A stretch of 64,000 nucleotides of DNA from Amycolatopsis sp. cg9 (GCF_041346945.1 NZ_CP166850.1:124001-188000), one strand, 5' to 3'; shown: positions 45,418-54,149, numbered from the stretch's first letter. A program made the numbers and translations. The notes: generated by a model from the sequence alone, not told the origin.

Positions 45418-46020
45418 ATGACCAAGCTGACCTACCGGCTCGCCGGGTACCTCGAGACCCTGGCACGCGCCCTCCGCCGGTACGGACGCGACGAAGGCAA
45501 GGTGCTCGTCCTCGGCGGTGTCCGCTCGGGGAAGTCGCGGCACGCCGAGCGGCTCGTCGCCCGCCACCCGCACCTCGTCTACGTCGCGCCCGGCCTGCCC
45601 GCGGGCGACGACGACCCCGAATGGGCCGCGCGGGTGGCCGCGCACCAGGCGCGCCGGCCGGCGCACTGGAAGACCGTGGAGACCACCGACCTCGCCGGCA
45701 CCCTGCGCACGGCCACCGAGCCGCTGCTCATCGACTGCCTCGGCACCTGGCTGTCCCGCGTGCTGGACGACGTCGGCGCCTGGCGGCAGCAGCCGGGCTG
45801 GGAGCACCGGCTCGACGACCGCCTCGAAGAGTTCCTCGCCGCGTGGGCCGCGGCGCGGGTGCCGGTGGTCGCGGTCAGCAACGAGGTCGGCAGCGGTGTG
45901 GTGCCCGCAACGTCGTCCGGACGGCTGTTCCGTGATGTGCTGGGCGCACTCAACAACCGGGTGTCCGCCGACGCCGACCGGGTCGTGCTGGTCGTCGCGG
46001 GCCGGGCGCTCGACCTGTAG
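45418..46020 (+). CDS. cobU: Adenosylcobinamide kinase / GTP:adenosylcobinamide-phosphate guanylyltransferase
   Basis: The 200-residue enzyme phosphorylates adenosylcobinamide and transfers GMP. The P-loop VLVLGGVRSGKSRHAERL is near residues 30-47, the guanylylation histidine is in AHQARRPAHWKTVE, and LIDCLGTWLSR and VSNEVGSGVVPATSSGRLFRDVLG match the family. An N-terminal extension of about 28 residues (MTKLTYRLAGYLETLARALRRYG) precedes the P-loop. It begins a cobU-cobT-cobS run; cobT starts 12 bp later. Confidence 0.93.
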   Translation: MTKLTYRLAGYLETLARALRRYGRDEGKVLVLGGVRSGKSRHAERLVARHPHLVYVAPGLPAGDDDPEWAARVAAHQARRPAHWKTVETTDLAGTLRTATEPLLIDCLGTWLSRVLDDVGAWRQQPGWEHRLDDRLEEFLAAWAAARVPVVAVSNEVGSGVVPATSSGRLFRDVLGALNNRVSADADRVVLVVAGRALDL

Positions 46021-46032
46021 CTGGAGGCGCCC

Positions 46033-47046
46033 GTGTTCGACGTACCCGTGCCCGACCCCGCCGCCCGCGCCGCCGCGCTGGAGCGGCTCGACGGCCTGGT
46101 CAAACCGCTCGGCGCGCTCGGCAAGCTGGAGGAGCTCGCCGCCTGGCTGTCGGCGGCGCACGGCAGCGTGCCACCGCGCCCGCTCGACGACGTCCGCGTG
46201 GTGGTCTTCGCGGGCGACCACGGCGTCTCGGCGCTCTCGGCGTACCCGCGCGAGGTCACCGCGGCGATGGTCCGGGTGTTCCTGGCGGGCAAGAGCGGCG
46301 TGAACGTGCTGGCGGCGCAGGTCGGCGCGAAGGTGCGGGTGGCCGACCTCGGCGTGGATTGGGACGGTTCGGACGTACCGGCCTCGGTGACGGCCCACAA
46401 GATCCGCCGCGGCTCGGGCTCGATCGACGTCGAGGACGCCCTGGCCCCGGGCGAAGCGCGGGCAGCGTTCGAGGCGGGCCGCGCGATCGCCGGCGAAGAA
46501 GGCGACGCGGACCTGCTGATCCCGGGCGACATGGGGATCGGCAACACGGCGGTGTGCGCGGCGGTCGTCGCGGCTTCGCTGGGCCTGCCGGCGGCCGAGG
46601 TGGTCGGCACGGGCACGGGCGTGGACGCGGCGGGCCTGTCTCGGAAGACTTCGGCGGTAACGGCAGCTTTGTCGCGGGCCGCCGGCCGCGTCGAAGACCC
46701 GTTCGACCGCCTGACGACGCTGGGCAGCGCGTGCCTCGCGGCGACGGCGGGCTTCCTGGTCGAAGCGGCCCTCCGGCGCATCCCGGTCCTGCTGGACGGC
46801 GTGTTCTCCGGCGCGGCGGCCCTGGTCGCGCGGGACATCGCGCCGGGGGCGGAGCAGTGGTGGCTGGCCGGGCACCGGTCGACGGAACCGTCGCAGGCGT
46901 TCGCGCTGAAGGCACTGGGGCTGGAACCGATCCTGGACTTCGGGCTGAGGCTGGGCGAAGGCAGCGGCGCGGTACAGGCGGTGCCGGCGCTGCGAGCGGC
47001 GCGGGCGATCCTGGCGGACATGGGCCTGCTGGCGGACCTGGCGTGA
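46033..47046 (+). CDS. cobT: Nicotinate-nucleotide-dimethylbenzimidazole phosphoribosyltransferase
   Basis: The 337-residue enzyme activates 5,6-dimethylbenzimidazole as alpha-ribazole phosphate. Recognisable motifs are LDGLVKPLGALGKLEELAAWL, VVVFAGDHGVSALSAYPREVT, PGDMGIGNTAVCAAV, GTGTGVDAAGL, and the catalytic glutamate in LRLGEGSGAVQAVP near the C-terminus. The substrate base is probably made by BluB, encoded at 58 kb. GTG 46033 follows CTGGAGGCGCC. A 315-bp repeat-rich stretch separates it from cobS. Confidence 0.96.
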   Translation: MFDVPVPDPAARAAALERLDGLVKPLGALGKLEELAAWLSAAHGSVPPRPLDDVRVVVFAGDHGVSALSAYPREVTAAMVRVFLAGKSGVNVLAAQVGAKVRVADLGVDWDGSDVPASVTAHKIRRGSGSIDVEDALAPGEARAAFEAGRAIAGEEGDADLLIPGDMGIGNTAVCAAVVAASLGLPAAEVVGTGTGVDAAGLSRKTSAVTAALSRAAGRVEDPFDRLTTLGSACLAATAGFLVEAALRRIPVLLDGVFSGAAALVARDIAPGAEQWWLAGHRSTEPSQAFALKALGLEPILDFGLRLGEGSGAVQAVPALRAARAILADMGLLADLA

Positions 47047-47060
47047 AGCCGGCCCGAGGC

Positions 47061-47113
47061 GCGCCCGGGCCGGGCACACGCCCAGGCCGGGCACCACGCC
47101 CGAGCCGGGCTCC
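47061..47113. repeat. Three imperfect tandem repeats of about 18 bp
   Basis: Units at 47061-47077, 47078-47095 and 47096-47113 share the core CGCCC(A/G)(G)GCCGGGC. They start 15 bp after the cobT stop codon. Confidence 0.5.
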
Positions 47114-47141
47114 GCGCGTGCGGCGGTCGGCGCGGCAGCGA

Positions 47142-47196
47142 GGTCGCGAATGACTCATTCGGGACGTCCCAGGTCGCGAATGAGTCATTCGCGACC
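47142..47196. repeat. Two palindromic repeat units (GGTCGCGAATGA type)
   Basis: The unit at 47172-47196 is a perfect palindrome: GGTCGCGAATGA, one central base, TCATTCGCGACC. The unit at 47142-47166 is the same with two changed bases in the right arm. Degenerate copies occur at 29.1-29.3 kb. They lie between cobT and cobS and could act as transcription terminators or as protein-binding sites. Confidence 0.8.
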
Positions 47197-47283
47197 ATCG
47201 GGCGACCGTCGACCCGGCCCACACGACTCGCTCCGCTCCCGCGAAACGGCTGCGGCACCGGAGGCCAGGCCTCCGCGCCCCAA

Positions 47284-47346
47284 GGCGGCCTTGGCTGCGT
47301 CGCACGCGCCCAAGGCCGCCTTCGGTGCGTCTCACGCACCGAAGGC
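47284..47346. repeat. Two adjacent hairpin repeats (CCAAGGCCGCC type) before cobS
   Basis: GGCGGCCTTGG (47284-47294) pairs with CCAAGGCCGCC (47310-47320), and GCCTTCGGTGCGT (47318-47330) pairs with ACGCACCGAAGGC (47334-47346). Both enclose very small loops and share the GCCGCC boundary, so they are alternative or stacked hairpins. They end 15 bp before the cobS start codon and no ribosome-binding site is evident there. Confidence 0.75.
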
Positions 47347-47361
47347 CACATTGGGGCGCTC

Positions 47362-48096
47362 ATGAGCCGCTGGGTCGACTCCGCGCGGCTGGCCGTCGGC
47401 ACCCTCACCACCATCCCGGTCCCGGCGCCGCGCGTCATCGACCGCCGCACAGCCGGCGGCGCCATGCTCCTCGCCCCGATCGCCGCCGTTCCCCTGGCCC
47501 TCGCCGCCGGGCTCGTCGTCGCCGCCGGCCACGCACTCCACCTCCCCACCCTCGCCACCGCCGCCCTCGCCATCGGCGCCGTCGCGCTCGGCAGCCGCGG
47601 CCTCCACCTGGACGGCCTCGCCGACACCGCCGACGGCCTCGGCGCCTCCTACGACCGCGCCAAAGCCCTCGACGTCATGCGCCGCGGCGACGCGGGCCCC
47701 ACCGGCGTCGCCACCCTCGTCCTCACCCTCCTCGTCCAAGCCGGCGCCCTCACCGACCCGTACTCAGCGTTCGCCGCCGTCCTCATCGGACGGTGCACGC
47801 TCTCCATGTCCTGCGCGAAAGGCGTCCCCTCCGCCCGCCCGGAAGGCCTCGGCGCGACCGTCGCGGGCTCGGTCCCCCGCACCGCCGCGATCGCCGTCGG
47901 CCTGGCCGCGGCCGCACTCGCCACGCTGCTGCCCGGCCTCACCTGGTGGCGCGGACCGCTCGCCGTGCTCCTCGCCTACGGAGTCACCGCCCTCCTCCTC
48001 AAACGGTGCACGACCAGGCTCGGCGGCATCACCGGAGACGTCCTCGGTGCCGGGGTCGAGGTCGCCGTCGCGGCCGCGCTGCTCGCGCTCGCCTGA
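47362..48096 (+). CDS. cobS: Adenosylcobinamide-GDP ribazoletransferase (cobalamin synthase)
   Basis: The 244-residue membrane protein joins adenosylcobinamide-GDP and alpha-ribazole (phosphate). Family signatures are LHLDGLADTADGLGASYDRAKALDVMRRGDAGPTGV near residues 82-117 and GGITGDVLGAGVE at the C-terminal end. About seven hydrophobic segments fit CobS. The gene runs in the same direction as cobT but is separated from it by repeat DNA, so coupling may have been lost. Confidence 0.95.
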   Translation: MSRWVDSARLAVGTLTTIPVPAPRVIDRRTAGGAMLLAPIAAVPLALAAGLVVAAGHALHLPTLATAALAIGAVALGSRGLHLDGLADTADGLGASYDRAKALDVMRRGDAGPTGVATLVLTLLVQAGALTDPYSAFAAVLIGRCTLSMSCAKGVPSARPEGLGATVAGSVPRTAAIAVGLAAAALATLLPGLTWWRGPLAVLLAYGVTALLLKRCTTRLGGITGDVLGAGVEVAVAAALLALA

Positions 48097-48128
48097 AACT
48101 GTCGTACCCCGCCCCTAAAGTCGGCCGC

Positions 48129-48818
48129 GTGAACCGCACCGATCGCTTGTACGCGCTCGTCGAAGAGCTCCGCGCCGTGGCACCCAGGCCGCGCAGCGCG
48201 CGCTGGCTCGCGGCCAGGTTCGAGGTCAGCGCCCGCACCGTGGAGCGGGACATCGGCGCGCTGCAACAATCCGGCGTCCCGATCTACGCCGAACCCGGCC
48301 GCACCGGCGGGTACTGCCTCGACCGGACGCACACGCTGCCGCCGGTCAACCTCACGCCGGGCGAAGCCGTCGCGATGGCGCTCGCGCTGCGCCGGCTGGA
48401 CGGCACGCCCTTCCGCGCCGAAGCCGGCTCGGCGCTGCGCAAGCTCGTCGCGGCGATGCGGCAGGACGACGCCGTCGCGGCGCAGGACCTCGCTGCCCGC
48501 GTCCACCTGCTCGGCGACGGTGGCAGCCCGCCGCCGCTGCCGCAGGTGCTCGACACCCGCCGCGTCCTGCGCATCGGCTACCGCGATCGGGCGGGAGCCG
48601 TGACGCGGCGGGACATCGAGCCGCTCGGTTACGTCGGCAAGCCCGGCCACTGGTACCTGGTGGCCTGGTGCCGGCTGCGCGAGGAGATCCGCGCGTTCCG
48701 CACCGACCGGATCACCTCGGTCGCCGCGACCGCCGAGGTGCCCCCGCCCCGCCCGTTGCGGCGCGAGGACCTCGACATCCCTTACGGCGTCGTCGAACAG
48801 CTCACTTTGGCGGGGTGA
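48129..48818 (+). CDS. WYL-domain transcriptional regulator
   Basis: A 229-residue regulator with an N-terminal HTH_11 winged helix (TDRLYALVEELRAVAPRPRSARWLAARFEVSARTVERDIGALQQSGVPI, about 4-52) and a WYL ligand domain (about 133-225) with LGYVGKPGHWYLVAWCRLREEIRAFRTDRI. WYL domains often bind nucleic acid or nucleotide ligands and control stress or defence genes; here the target is unknown. It begins 33 bp after cobS and overlaps the convergent VOC gene by 17 bp. Confidence 0.88.
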   Translation: MNRTDRLYALVEELRAVAPRPRSARWLAARFEVSARTVERDIGALQQSGVPIYAEPGRTGGYCLDRTHTLPPVNLTPGEAVAMALALRRLDGTPFRAEAGSALRKLVAAMRQDDAVAAQDLAARVHLLGDGGSPPPLPQVLDTRRVLRIGYRDRAGAVTRRDIEPLGYVGKPGHWYLVAWCRLREEIRAFRTDRITSVAATAEVPPPRPLRREDLDIPYGVVEQLTLAG

Positions 48819-49158
48819 AAACGGAAAAATGGTTGCCGGCGGGATCGAGCAGGTGCGCGAAGGTGACGCCGACGGGGTTGACGACCGGGGCCCGCTGCAC
48901 CCGGCCCCCGGCGGCTTCCGCGCGCTCGCACGCGGCCTGGACGTCCTCGACGAGCACGGTGAAGATCGCGTAGTCCTCGGTTCCCGTGGCGAGCCCGCCG
49001 CGCGAACCACCGGTGTCGATGACCCGGTATGCCGGGTCGGGGCTCGCCGACTCGTCCTGGACGGCCTTCCAGCCGAAGACGTCGCCGTAGAACCGTTCGG
49101 CGGCCGCCGGGTCGGTGGCGCCGATCTCGAACCAGGCGACGTCGTTGAATCCGGGCAT
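48802..49158 (-). CDS. VOC-family (glyoxalase/bleomycin resistance-like) protein
   Basis: A 118-residue single-domain VOC protein: DVAWFEIGATDPAAAERFYGDVFGWKAVQDE, AIFTVLVEDVQAACERAEAAGGRVQRAPVV and FAHLLDPAGNHFSVFTP. It should dimerise to make the metal site. Substrate is unknown. The gene lies downstream of cobC on the same strand with an 81-bp gap, and its end overlaps the WYL regulator gene. Confidence 0.85.
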   Translation of the reverse strand: MPGFNDVAWFEIGATDPAAAERFYGDVFGWKAVQDESASPDPAYRVIDTGGSRGGLATGTEDYAIFTVLVEDVQAACERAEAAGGRVQRAPVVNPVGVTFAHLLDPAGNHFSVFTPPK

Positions 49159-49239
49159 GCTGTTCCTTTCGCTGCCACGCCGGGTGTTTCCCGGCTCCGC
49201 CCACTGTGGGCGGTGGCGGCGACAGCCCCCTGTCGGTGT

Positions 49240-50256
49240 TTAGCGAACTTCTTTCAACGCCGTCAGGAACGCGTCCGTCGTCGCGCGGTCGCGGACGGCC
49301 AGCCGCAGGTGGTCCGGGCCGAGGCCGGGGAACGTGTCCCCGCGGCGGACCGCGTAGCCGGCGTCCCGCAGCCGCTCCCGCACTCCCGCGCCGCCCGGGA
49401 TCCGGACCAGCACGAACGGGCCGCGCGGGTCGCCCAGCACCTCGGCACCCGCCTCGGCCAGCCGCGAAACCAGGTATTCGCGGTCGTCCTCCGCGGCTAC
49501 CGCCAGCTTCTCGGCTTCTTCCAAAGCGGCCGGCCGGCAGCAGGCCACCGTCGCGACCGCGGCCAAGGTGGACACCGACCACGGCACCTGAACCGCCCGC
49601 AGCCGCTCGACGACCTCGGGTTCGGCGAGCACGTACCCCGCCCGCAGCCCGGCCAGGCCCCACGTCTTCGTCAGGCTGCGCAGCACGACGACGCCCGGGT
49701 GTCCGGCGGCCAGGCTTTCGCCCTCACCGGGCACCGCGTCGAGAAAGGCCTCGTCCACCACCAGCAGCCGCCCGGGCCGCGCCAGCGCCCGCAACGCGGC
49801 CGCGGGGTGCAGCACCGAGGTGGGGTTGGTCGGGTTGCCCACGAACACCAGGTCCGCGCCGGCCGGGACCAGTGCCGGGTCGAGGACGAAACCGTCCTTT
49901 TCGGACAGGACGACCCGCTCGACGTCGTGCCCGGCGGCCCGCAGCGCGGCCTCGGGCTCGGTGAACTGCGGGTGCACGACGACCGCCCGGCGCGGCTTCA
50001 TCGCCGAAGCCAGCAGCGTGAACGCCTCCGCCGCCCCGGCGGTGACCAGGACGTCCGCCACCGCACGCCCGTGCCGCGCGGCCACCGCCGCGGCGGCTTC
50101 CCCGGAAGAAGGGTAGGCGGCCAGCGAGTCCAACGCGGACACCAGCTCGGCACGCAGCCAGGCCGGGGGCCGGGGCAGTCGGACGTTCACCGCGAGGTCC
50201 ACCAGCCCCGGCCCGACCTCGCGGTCGCCGTGGTGGTGGAGGTCGTAGTCAGGCAC
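49240..50256 (-). CDS. cobC: CobC/CobD-type PLP-dependent aminotransferase fold (L-threonine-P decarboxylase-like)
   Basis: The 338-residue PLP enzyme has the fold-type I aminotransferase pattern: FVGNPTNPTSVLHP, VVDEAFLDAVPGE, and the PLP lysine in LRSLTKTWGLAGLRAGY. It follows cobB with an 8-bp overlap and would provide (R)-1-amino-2-propanol phosphate for the lower ligand arm, as proposed for CobC/CobD. Histidinol-phosphate aminotransferase is the look-alike alternative; the genome context favours the cobalamin role. Confidence 0.85.
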   Translation of the reverse strand: MPDYDLHHHGDREVGPGLVDLAVNVRLPRPPAWLRAELVSALDSLAAYPSSGEAAAAVAARHGRAVADVLVTAGAAEAFTLLASAMKPRRAVVVHPQFTEPEAALRAAGHDVERVVLSEKDGFVLDPALVPAGADLVFVGNPTNPTSVLHPAAALRALARPGRLLVVDEAFLDAVPGEGESLAAGHPGVVVLRSLTKTWGLAGLRAGYVLAEPEVVERLRAVQVPWSVSTLAAVATVACCRPAALEEAEKLAVAAEDDREYLVSRLAEAGAEVLGDPRGPFVLVRIPGGAGVRERLRDAGYAVRRGDTFPGLGPDHLRLAVRDRATTDAFLTALKEVR

Positions 50257-51580
50257 GGGCCCGCATCCGGGCGGCGAACCGGTGGGCCAGCTCGGGGTAC
50301 CCGGCCCAGTGGACGTGCAGGTAGGACGCGTGCAGCGTCGGCGACGCGAAGCCGTCCAGCTGCCGGTCCCAGCCCCAGGCCGCCGTAGGGCCGTGCGAAG
50401 GCGTCACCTCGGTGCGGTGGAACTCGTGCCCGGTGACGCGCTGCCCGGCCGCGGCCAGGAGGTTGTCCTCCACGGCCACCGCGCGCCGGTAGCCGAGCTT
50501 GCCGCGGGCGGTCATCTTCGCGTCCGCGGGCACCGCACCGACCATCGGGAGGCCGTCCAGGGACTGACACAGGTAGAGGAGCCCGGCGCATTCGGCGCTG
50601 ACCGGCATCCCGTGCTCGATCGCCGAAGCGACCTGCGCGCGCAACGCCGTGTTCGCCGACAGCTCGGCCGCGTGCACCTCGGGGAAGCCGCCGCCGAAGT
50701 ACAGCCCGGCGCACCCCTCGGGCAGCGCTTCGTCGCGCAGCGGGTCGACGTCCACGACGTCGACCCCGCAGGCGGCGAGCAGCTCGACGTTCTCGGTGTA
50801 GCGGAAGGTGAACGCCGCACCACCGGCGGCGGCGACCGTCACCCGCGGACCGTCCACACCGGACGGTTCCCACGGTGGCGCCGAAAGCCGCGGTGCCGCG
50901 GAGGCGATCCGGACGATCGCCTCGAGGTCGACGCCCTCGGTGACCCACGCGGCCAGCGCGGGCAGCACGTGCTGCGCTTCCGCGGCCCGTTCGGCCGCTG
51001 GGACGAGCCCGAGGTGCCGGCTCGGCGCGTGGATCTCCTCGTTGCGGTACAGCGCGCCCAGCAGCGGGACGCCGGTCGCTTCCAGTGCGGAGGCGATCTC
51101 GTCGAGGTGCCGCTGCGAGCCGAGCTTGTTGAGGATGACGCCGGCGAGCCGCACGCGGTTGTCGTAGTGGGCGAACCCGAGCACGGTCGCGGCGACGCTG
51201 CGCGAAGCGGCCGAAGCGTCGACGACCAGCACGACCGGCGCGTCGAGCAGCCGGGCGACGTGCGCGGTCGAGGCGTAGCCCTCGGTGCCGAGCGCGCCGT
51301 CGAACAGGCCCATCACGCCCTCGATCACGGCGATGTCGGCACCGGCGGAACCGTGCCGCAGCAACGGGATCAGCCGGTCCTCGCCCTGCAGGAAGGGGTC
51401 GAGGTTGCGCGCGGGCCGCCCGGTGGCGAGCGCGTGGTAGCCCGGGTCGATGAAGTCCGGCCCGACCTTGTGCCCGGACACGCGGTGCCCGGCCGCGCGC
51501 AGTGCCGCCATCAGCCCGGCGGCGATGGTGGTCTTGCCGTGCCCGGAGCCGGGCGCGGCGATCACCACGCGCGCTACCAC
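50249..51580 (-). CDS. cobB: Cobyrinic acid a,c-diamide synthase (hydrogenobyrinic acid)
   Basis: A 443-residue amidotransferase: P-loop VVIAAPGSGHGKTTIAAGLMAAL at the N-terminus, KVGPDFIDPGYH, EGVMGLFDGALG, and the glutaminase cysteine in SAECAGLLYLCQSLDGL near 331. It amidates the a and c side chains before cobalt insertion in the aerobic route. GTG 51580 overlaps the cobO stop by 7 bp; the frame extends further upstream into cobO but those residues are not homologous. Confidence 0.95.
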   Translation of the reverse strand: MVARVVIAAPGSGHGKTTIAAGLMAALRAAGHRVSGHKVGPDFIDPGYHALATGRPARNLDPFLQGEDRLIPLLRHGSAGADIAVIEGVMGLFDGALGTEGYASTAHVARLLDAPVVLVVDASAASRSVAATVLGFAHYDNRVRLAGVILNKLGSQRHLDEIASALEATGVPLLGALYRNEEIHAPSRHLGLVPAAERAAEAQHVLPALAAWVTEGVDLEAIVRIASAAPRLSAPPWEPSGVDGPRVTVAAAGGAAFTFRYTENVELLAACGVDVVDVDPLRDEALPEGCAGLYFGGGFPEVHAAELSANTALRAQVASAIEHGMPVSAECAGLLYLCQSLDGLPMVGAVPADAKMTARGKLGYRRAVAVEDNLLAAAGQRVTGHEFHRTEVTPSHGPTAAWGWDRQLDGFASPTLHASYLHVHWAGYPELAHRFAARMRARA

Positions 51581-52188
51581 TCGATCCCCCGCTGGCCCTT
51601 CTGGCCGGCATCCATCGGGTGCTTGACCTTGGTCATCTCGGCGACCAGGTCGGCGGCTTCGATCAGCTCCGGCGGCGCGTACCGGCCGGTGATGACGACG
51701 TGCTGGTGCCCGGGCCGCGAGACCAGGGTGGACACGACGTCGTCGACCTCGAGCCAGCCCCACTTGAGCAGGTAGGAGAACTCGTCGAGGACGTAGAAGC
51801 CGTGCGCCTCGGCGGCGAGCCGGCGCTTGATCTCCGCCCAGCCCTCACGCGCGTTCGCGGCGTGGTCGTCCTCGGTGCCGGACTTGCGCGCCCAGCTCCA
51901 GCCCTCGCCCATCTTGTGCCACTCGACCGGGCCGCCTTCGCCGGTGTCGTCGTGCAGCTTGCCCAGCGCCTTGAAGGCGGCTTCCTCGCCGACGCGCCAC
52001 TTCGCCGACTTGACGAACTGGAACACGCCGATCGACCAGCCCTGGTTCCAGGCCCGCAGCGCCATCCCGAACGCGGCCGTCGACTTGCCCTTCATCTCGC
52101 CGGTGTGCACGGCGAGCAGCGGCCGGTTGCGGCGCTGGCGCGTGGTCAGCCCGTCGTTCGGGACGGTTTCCGGTTTGCCCTGCGGCAT
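51574..52188 (-). CDS. cobO: Cob(I)alamin/cob(I)yrinate adenosyltransferase
   Basis: The 204-residue enzyme transfers the adenosyl group from ATP to Co(I). P-loop: VHTGEMKGKSTAAFG with GEMKGKST at 30-37. VLDEFSYLLKWGWLE is the Walker B region, followed by HVVITGRYAPPELIEAADLVAEMTKVKHP and the C-terminal GQKGQRGIEW typical of CobO/BtuR. ATG 52188 overlaps the chelatase stop by ATGA, so the minus-strand operon is chelatase-cobO-cobB-cobC. Confidence 0.95.
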   Translation of the reverse strand: MPQGKPETVPNDGLTTRQRRNRPLLAVHTGEMKGKSTAAFGMALRAWNQGWSIGVFQFVKSAKWRVGEEAAFKALGKLHDDTGEGGPVEWHKMGEGWSWARKSGTEDDHAANAREGWAEIKRRLAAEAHGFYVLDEFSYLLKWGWLEVDDVVSTLVSRPGHQHVVITGRYAPPELIEAADLVAEMTKVKHPMDAGQKGQRGIEW

Positions 52189-54149
52189 CAGGCGACCCTT
52201 CCGGTCCGGGCGCGGACGGCGCTCGCCAGCGATTCGGCGGCGACGTCGGCCAGGGGAACGTGTTCCGCACCCAGGTGGGCGGCGAGGTCGGCGGCCAGGC
52301 CGAGCCGCATCTTGCCGCTCTCGCAGTCCATCACGATCGTCGTGACGCCGGTCAGGAGCCCGGCCGCGGCCTGGGCGCGCGCGACGGCGTCCGGGCCGCT
52401 GGTGGCGCGGCCGTCGGTGACGACGACGAGCAGCGGACGGCGGCGGGGGTCGCGGATCTCTTCGACGCGCAGCACCCGAGCGGCCTCCAGAAGCCCTTCC
52501 GCCAGCGGGGTCCGGCCGCCGGTGGGCAGGCCTTCGAGGCGGGACGCGGCGGCGTCGACGCTGATCGTCGGCGGCAGCGCGAGTTCGGCTTCGGCGCCGC
52601 GGAACGTGACGAGCCCGACCTTGTCGCGACGCTGGTAGGCGTCGAGCAGCAGGGACAGCACCGCCGTCTTGACCTCGCGCATGCGGGCCTTGGCCCCCAT
52701 CGAACCGGACGCGTCGACGCAGAACAGCACGAGGTTGCCTTCGCGACCTTCCCTGAGCGCGTACCGCAGGTCTTCGGGGCGCAGCTTCAGCGCGGCGCCG
52801 TCGCGGCCGCGGGCTTTCTGGTGCGGTGCCGCGGCTTTGACCGTCGCGACCAGGTGCGGCCGCCCGTCGCGGACGCTCGGGGGCTGGACGCCGATGGTGC
52901 GCCCGCTGTCGGTGATCGCACGCGACCGCCGTCCGCGTTCGCCCTCGCCCGTGCCCTTGACGCGGAAGACCTTCGCCTTGAACGTTTCCCCGGCGCCGAC
53001 GGTCTTCTGCTGCCCGCCGTTCTGCTGCTGCTGGGGCTGCTGCCGCTGCGGCGCGTCGCCCGGCGGAACCTCCTGCGGGGCCTCCTCCGGCGTCGAGCCC
53101 GAGCCGGGACCGTCGTCCTCGGGACCCGGCTCGGGCGGCTGCGCGTCCTGAAGCGCCTGCTCCAGCTGCTCTTCCGAGATCCCGGGCGCGTCGAACGGGT
53201 TGCGGCGGCGGCGGTGCGGCAGCGCGAGCCGCGCGGCGACGCGGACGTCTTCGGTGGTGACCTCGTCGCGGCCGGCCCAGGCCGCGTGCGCGACCGCCGT
53301 GCGGGCGGTCACGATGTCCGCGCGCATGCCGTCGACCTCGAAGGACGCGCAGACCTCGGCGATCTGGCGGAGGGCGTCGTCGGGCAGTTTCACCGCCGGC
53401 AGAAGCCGTTGCGCCGCCTCGATTTCCGCGGCGAGCCGGGCGTCGTCTTCGGCGTACTGCGCGGCGAAACCGTCGGGGTCGGCTTCGTAGGCCAGGCGGC
53501 GCCGGACGACCTCGACGCGCTGCTCGGGGTCGCGGCTGGAGGCGACCTCGACGGTCAGCCCGAACCGGTCCAGCAGCTGCGGGCGCAGCTCGCCCTCTTC
53601 CGGGTTCATGGTGCCGATCAGCACGAACCGCGCGGCGTGCGAGACGGAGACGCCCTCGCGTTCGACGGTCGCGCGGCCCATCGCGGCGGCGTCGAGCAGG
53701 GTGTCGACGAGGTGGTCGTGCAGCAGGTTGACCTCGTCGACGTAGAGCAGCCCGCGGTGCGCGGCGGCCAGCAGGCCCGGCTGGAAGTCCGTGACGCCTT
53801 CGGCGAGCGCGCGTTCGAGGTGCAGCGACCCGATGACGCGGTCTTCGGCCGCGCCGACCGGCAGCTCGACCAGCTTGGCGGGCCGCCGGTGACCGCTCGC
53901 GCCGTCGTGCGGGCCGTCCGGGCAGAGCGGGTCGGGCGCGGCGGGATCGCAGGAGAAGCGGCAGCCGTCGACGACGTCGACGCCCGGCAGCAGGCCCGCG
54001 AGCGCGCGGACCATGGTCGACTTCGCGGTGCCCTTTTCGCCACGCACCAGCACCCCGCCGACGGCGGGCGAGATCGAGGACAGGACCAGGGCGAGGCGCA
54101 GGTCCGGCAACCCGACTACGGCGGTGAACGGGTAGGGCTTCAACAGCAC
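52188..54149 (-). CDS. Fused ChlI-ChlD-type (cobalto)chelatase AAA/VWA subunit
   Basis: A 653-residue protein that combines two chelatase subunits. The N-terminal AAA+ part (about 1-330) has Walker A VRGEKGTAKSTMVRAL, LYVDEVNLL, and GTMNPEEGELRPQLLDRFGL. A Pro/Glu/Gln-rich linker (about 340-390, with a poly-Gln run) is followed by a VWA domain with MIDAS motif VDASGSMGAK near 470 and TPLAEGL, VTDGRATSG. Such fusions work with CobN to insert cobalt by the aerobic route; cobN is not in this window. It is divergent from cobL across 62 bp. Confidence 0.88.
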   Translation of the reverse strand: MLLKPYPFTAVVGLPDLRLALVLSSISPAVGGVLVRGEKGTAKSTMVRALAGLLPGVDVVDGCRFSCDPAAPDPLCPDGPHDGASGHRRPAKLVELPVGAAEDRVIGSLHLERALAEGVTDFQPGLLAAAHRGLLYVDEVNLLHDHLVDTLLDAAAMGRATVEREGVSVSHAARFVLIGTMNPEEGELRPQLLDRFGLTVEVASSRDPEQRVEVVRRRLAYEADPDGFAAQYAEDDARLAAEIEAAQRLLPAVKLPDDALRQIAEVCASFEVDGMRADIVTARTAVAHAAWAGRDEVTTEDVRVAARLALPHRRRRNPFDAPGISEEQLEQALQDAQPPEPGPEDDGPGSGSTPEEAPQEVPPGDAPQRQQPQQQQNGGQQKTVGAGETFKAKVFRVKGTGEGERGRRSRAITDSGRTIGVQPPSVRDGRPHLVATVKAAAPHQKARGRDGAALKLRPEDLRYALREGREGNLVLFCVDASGSMGAKARMREVKTAVLSLLLDAYQRRDKVGLVTFRGAEAELALPPTISVDAAASRLEGLPTGGRTPLAEGLLEAARVLRVEEIRDPRRRPLLVVVTDGRATSGPDAVARAQAAAGLLTGVTTIVMDCESGKMRLGLAADLAAHLGAEHVPLADVAAESLASAVRARTGRVA

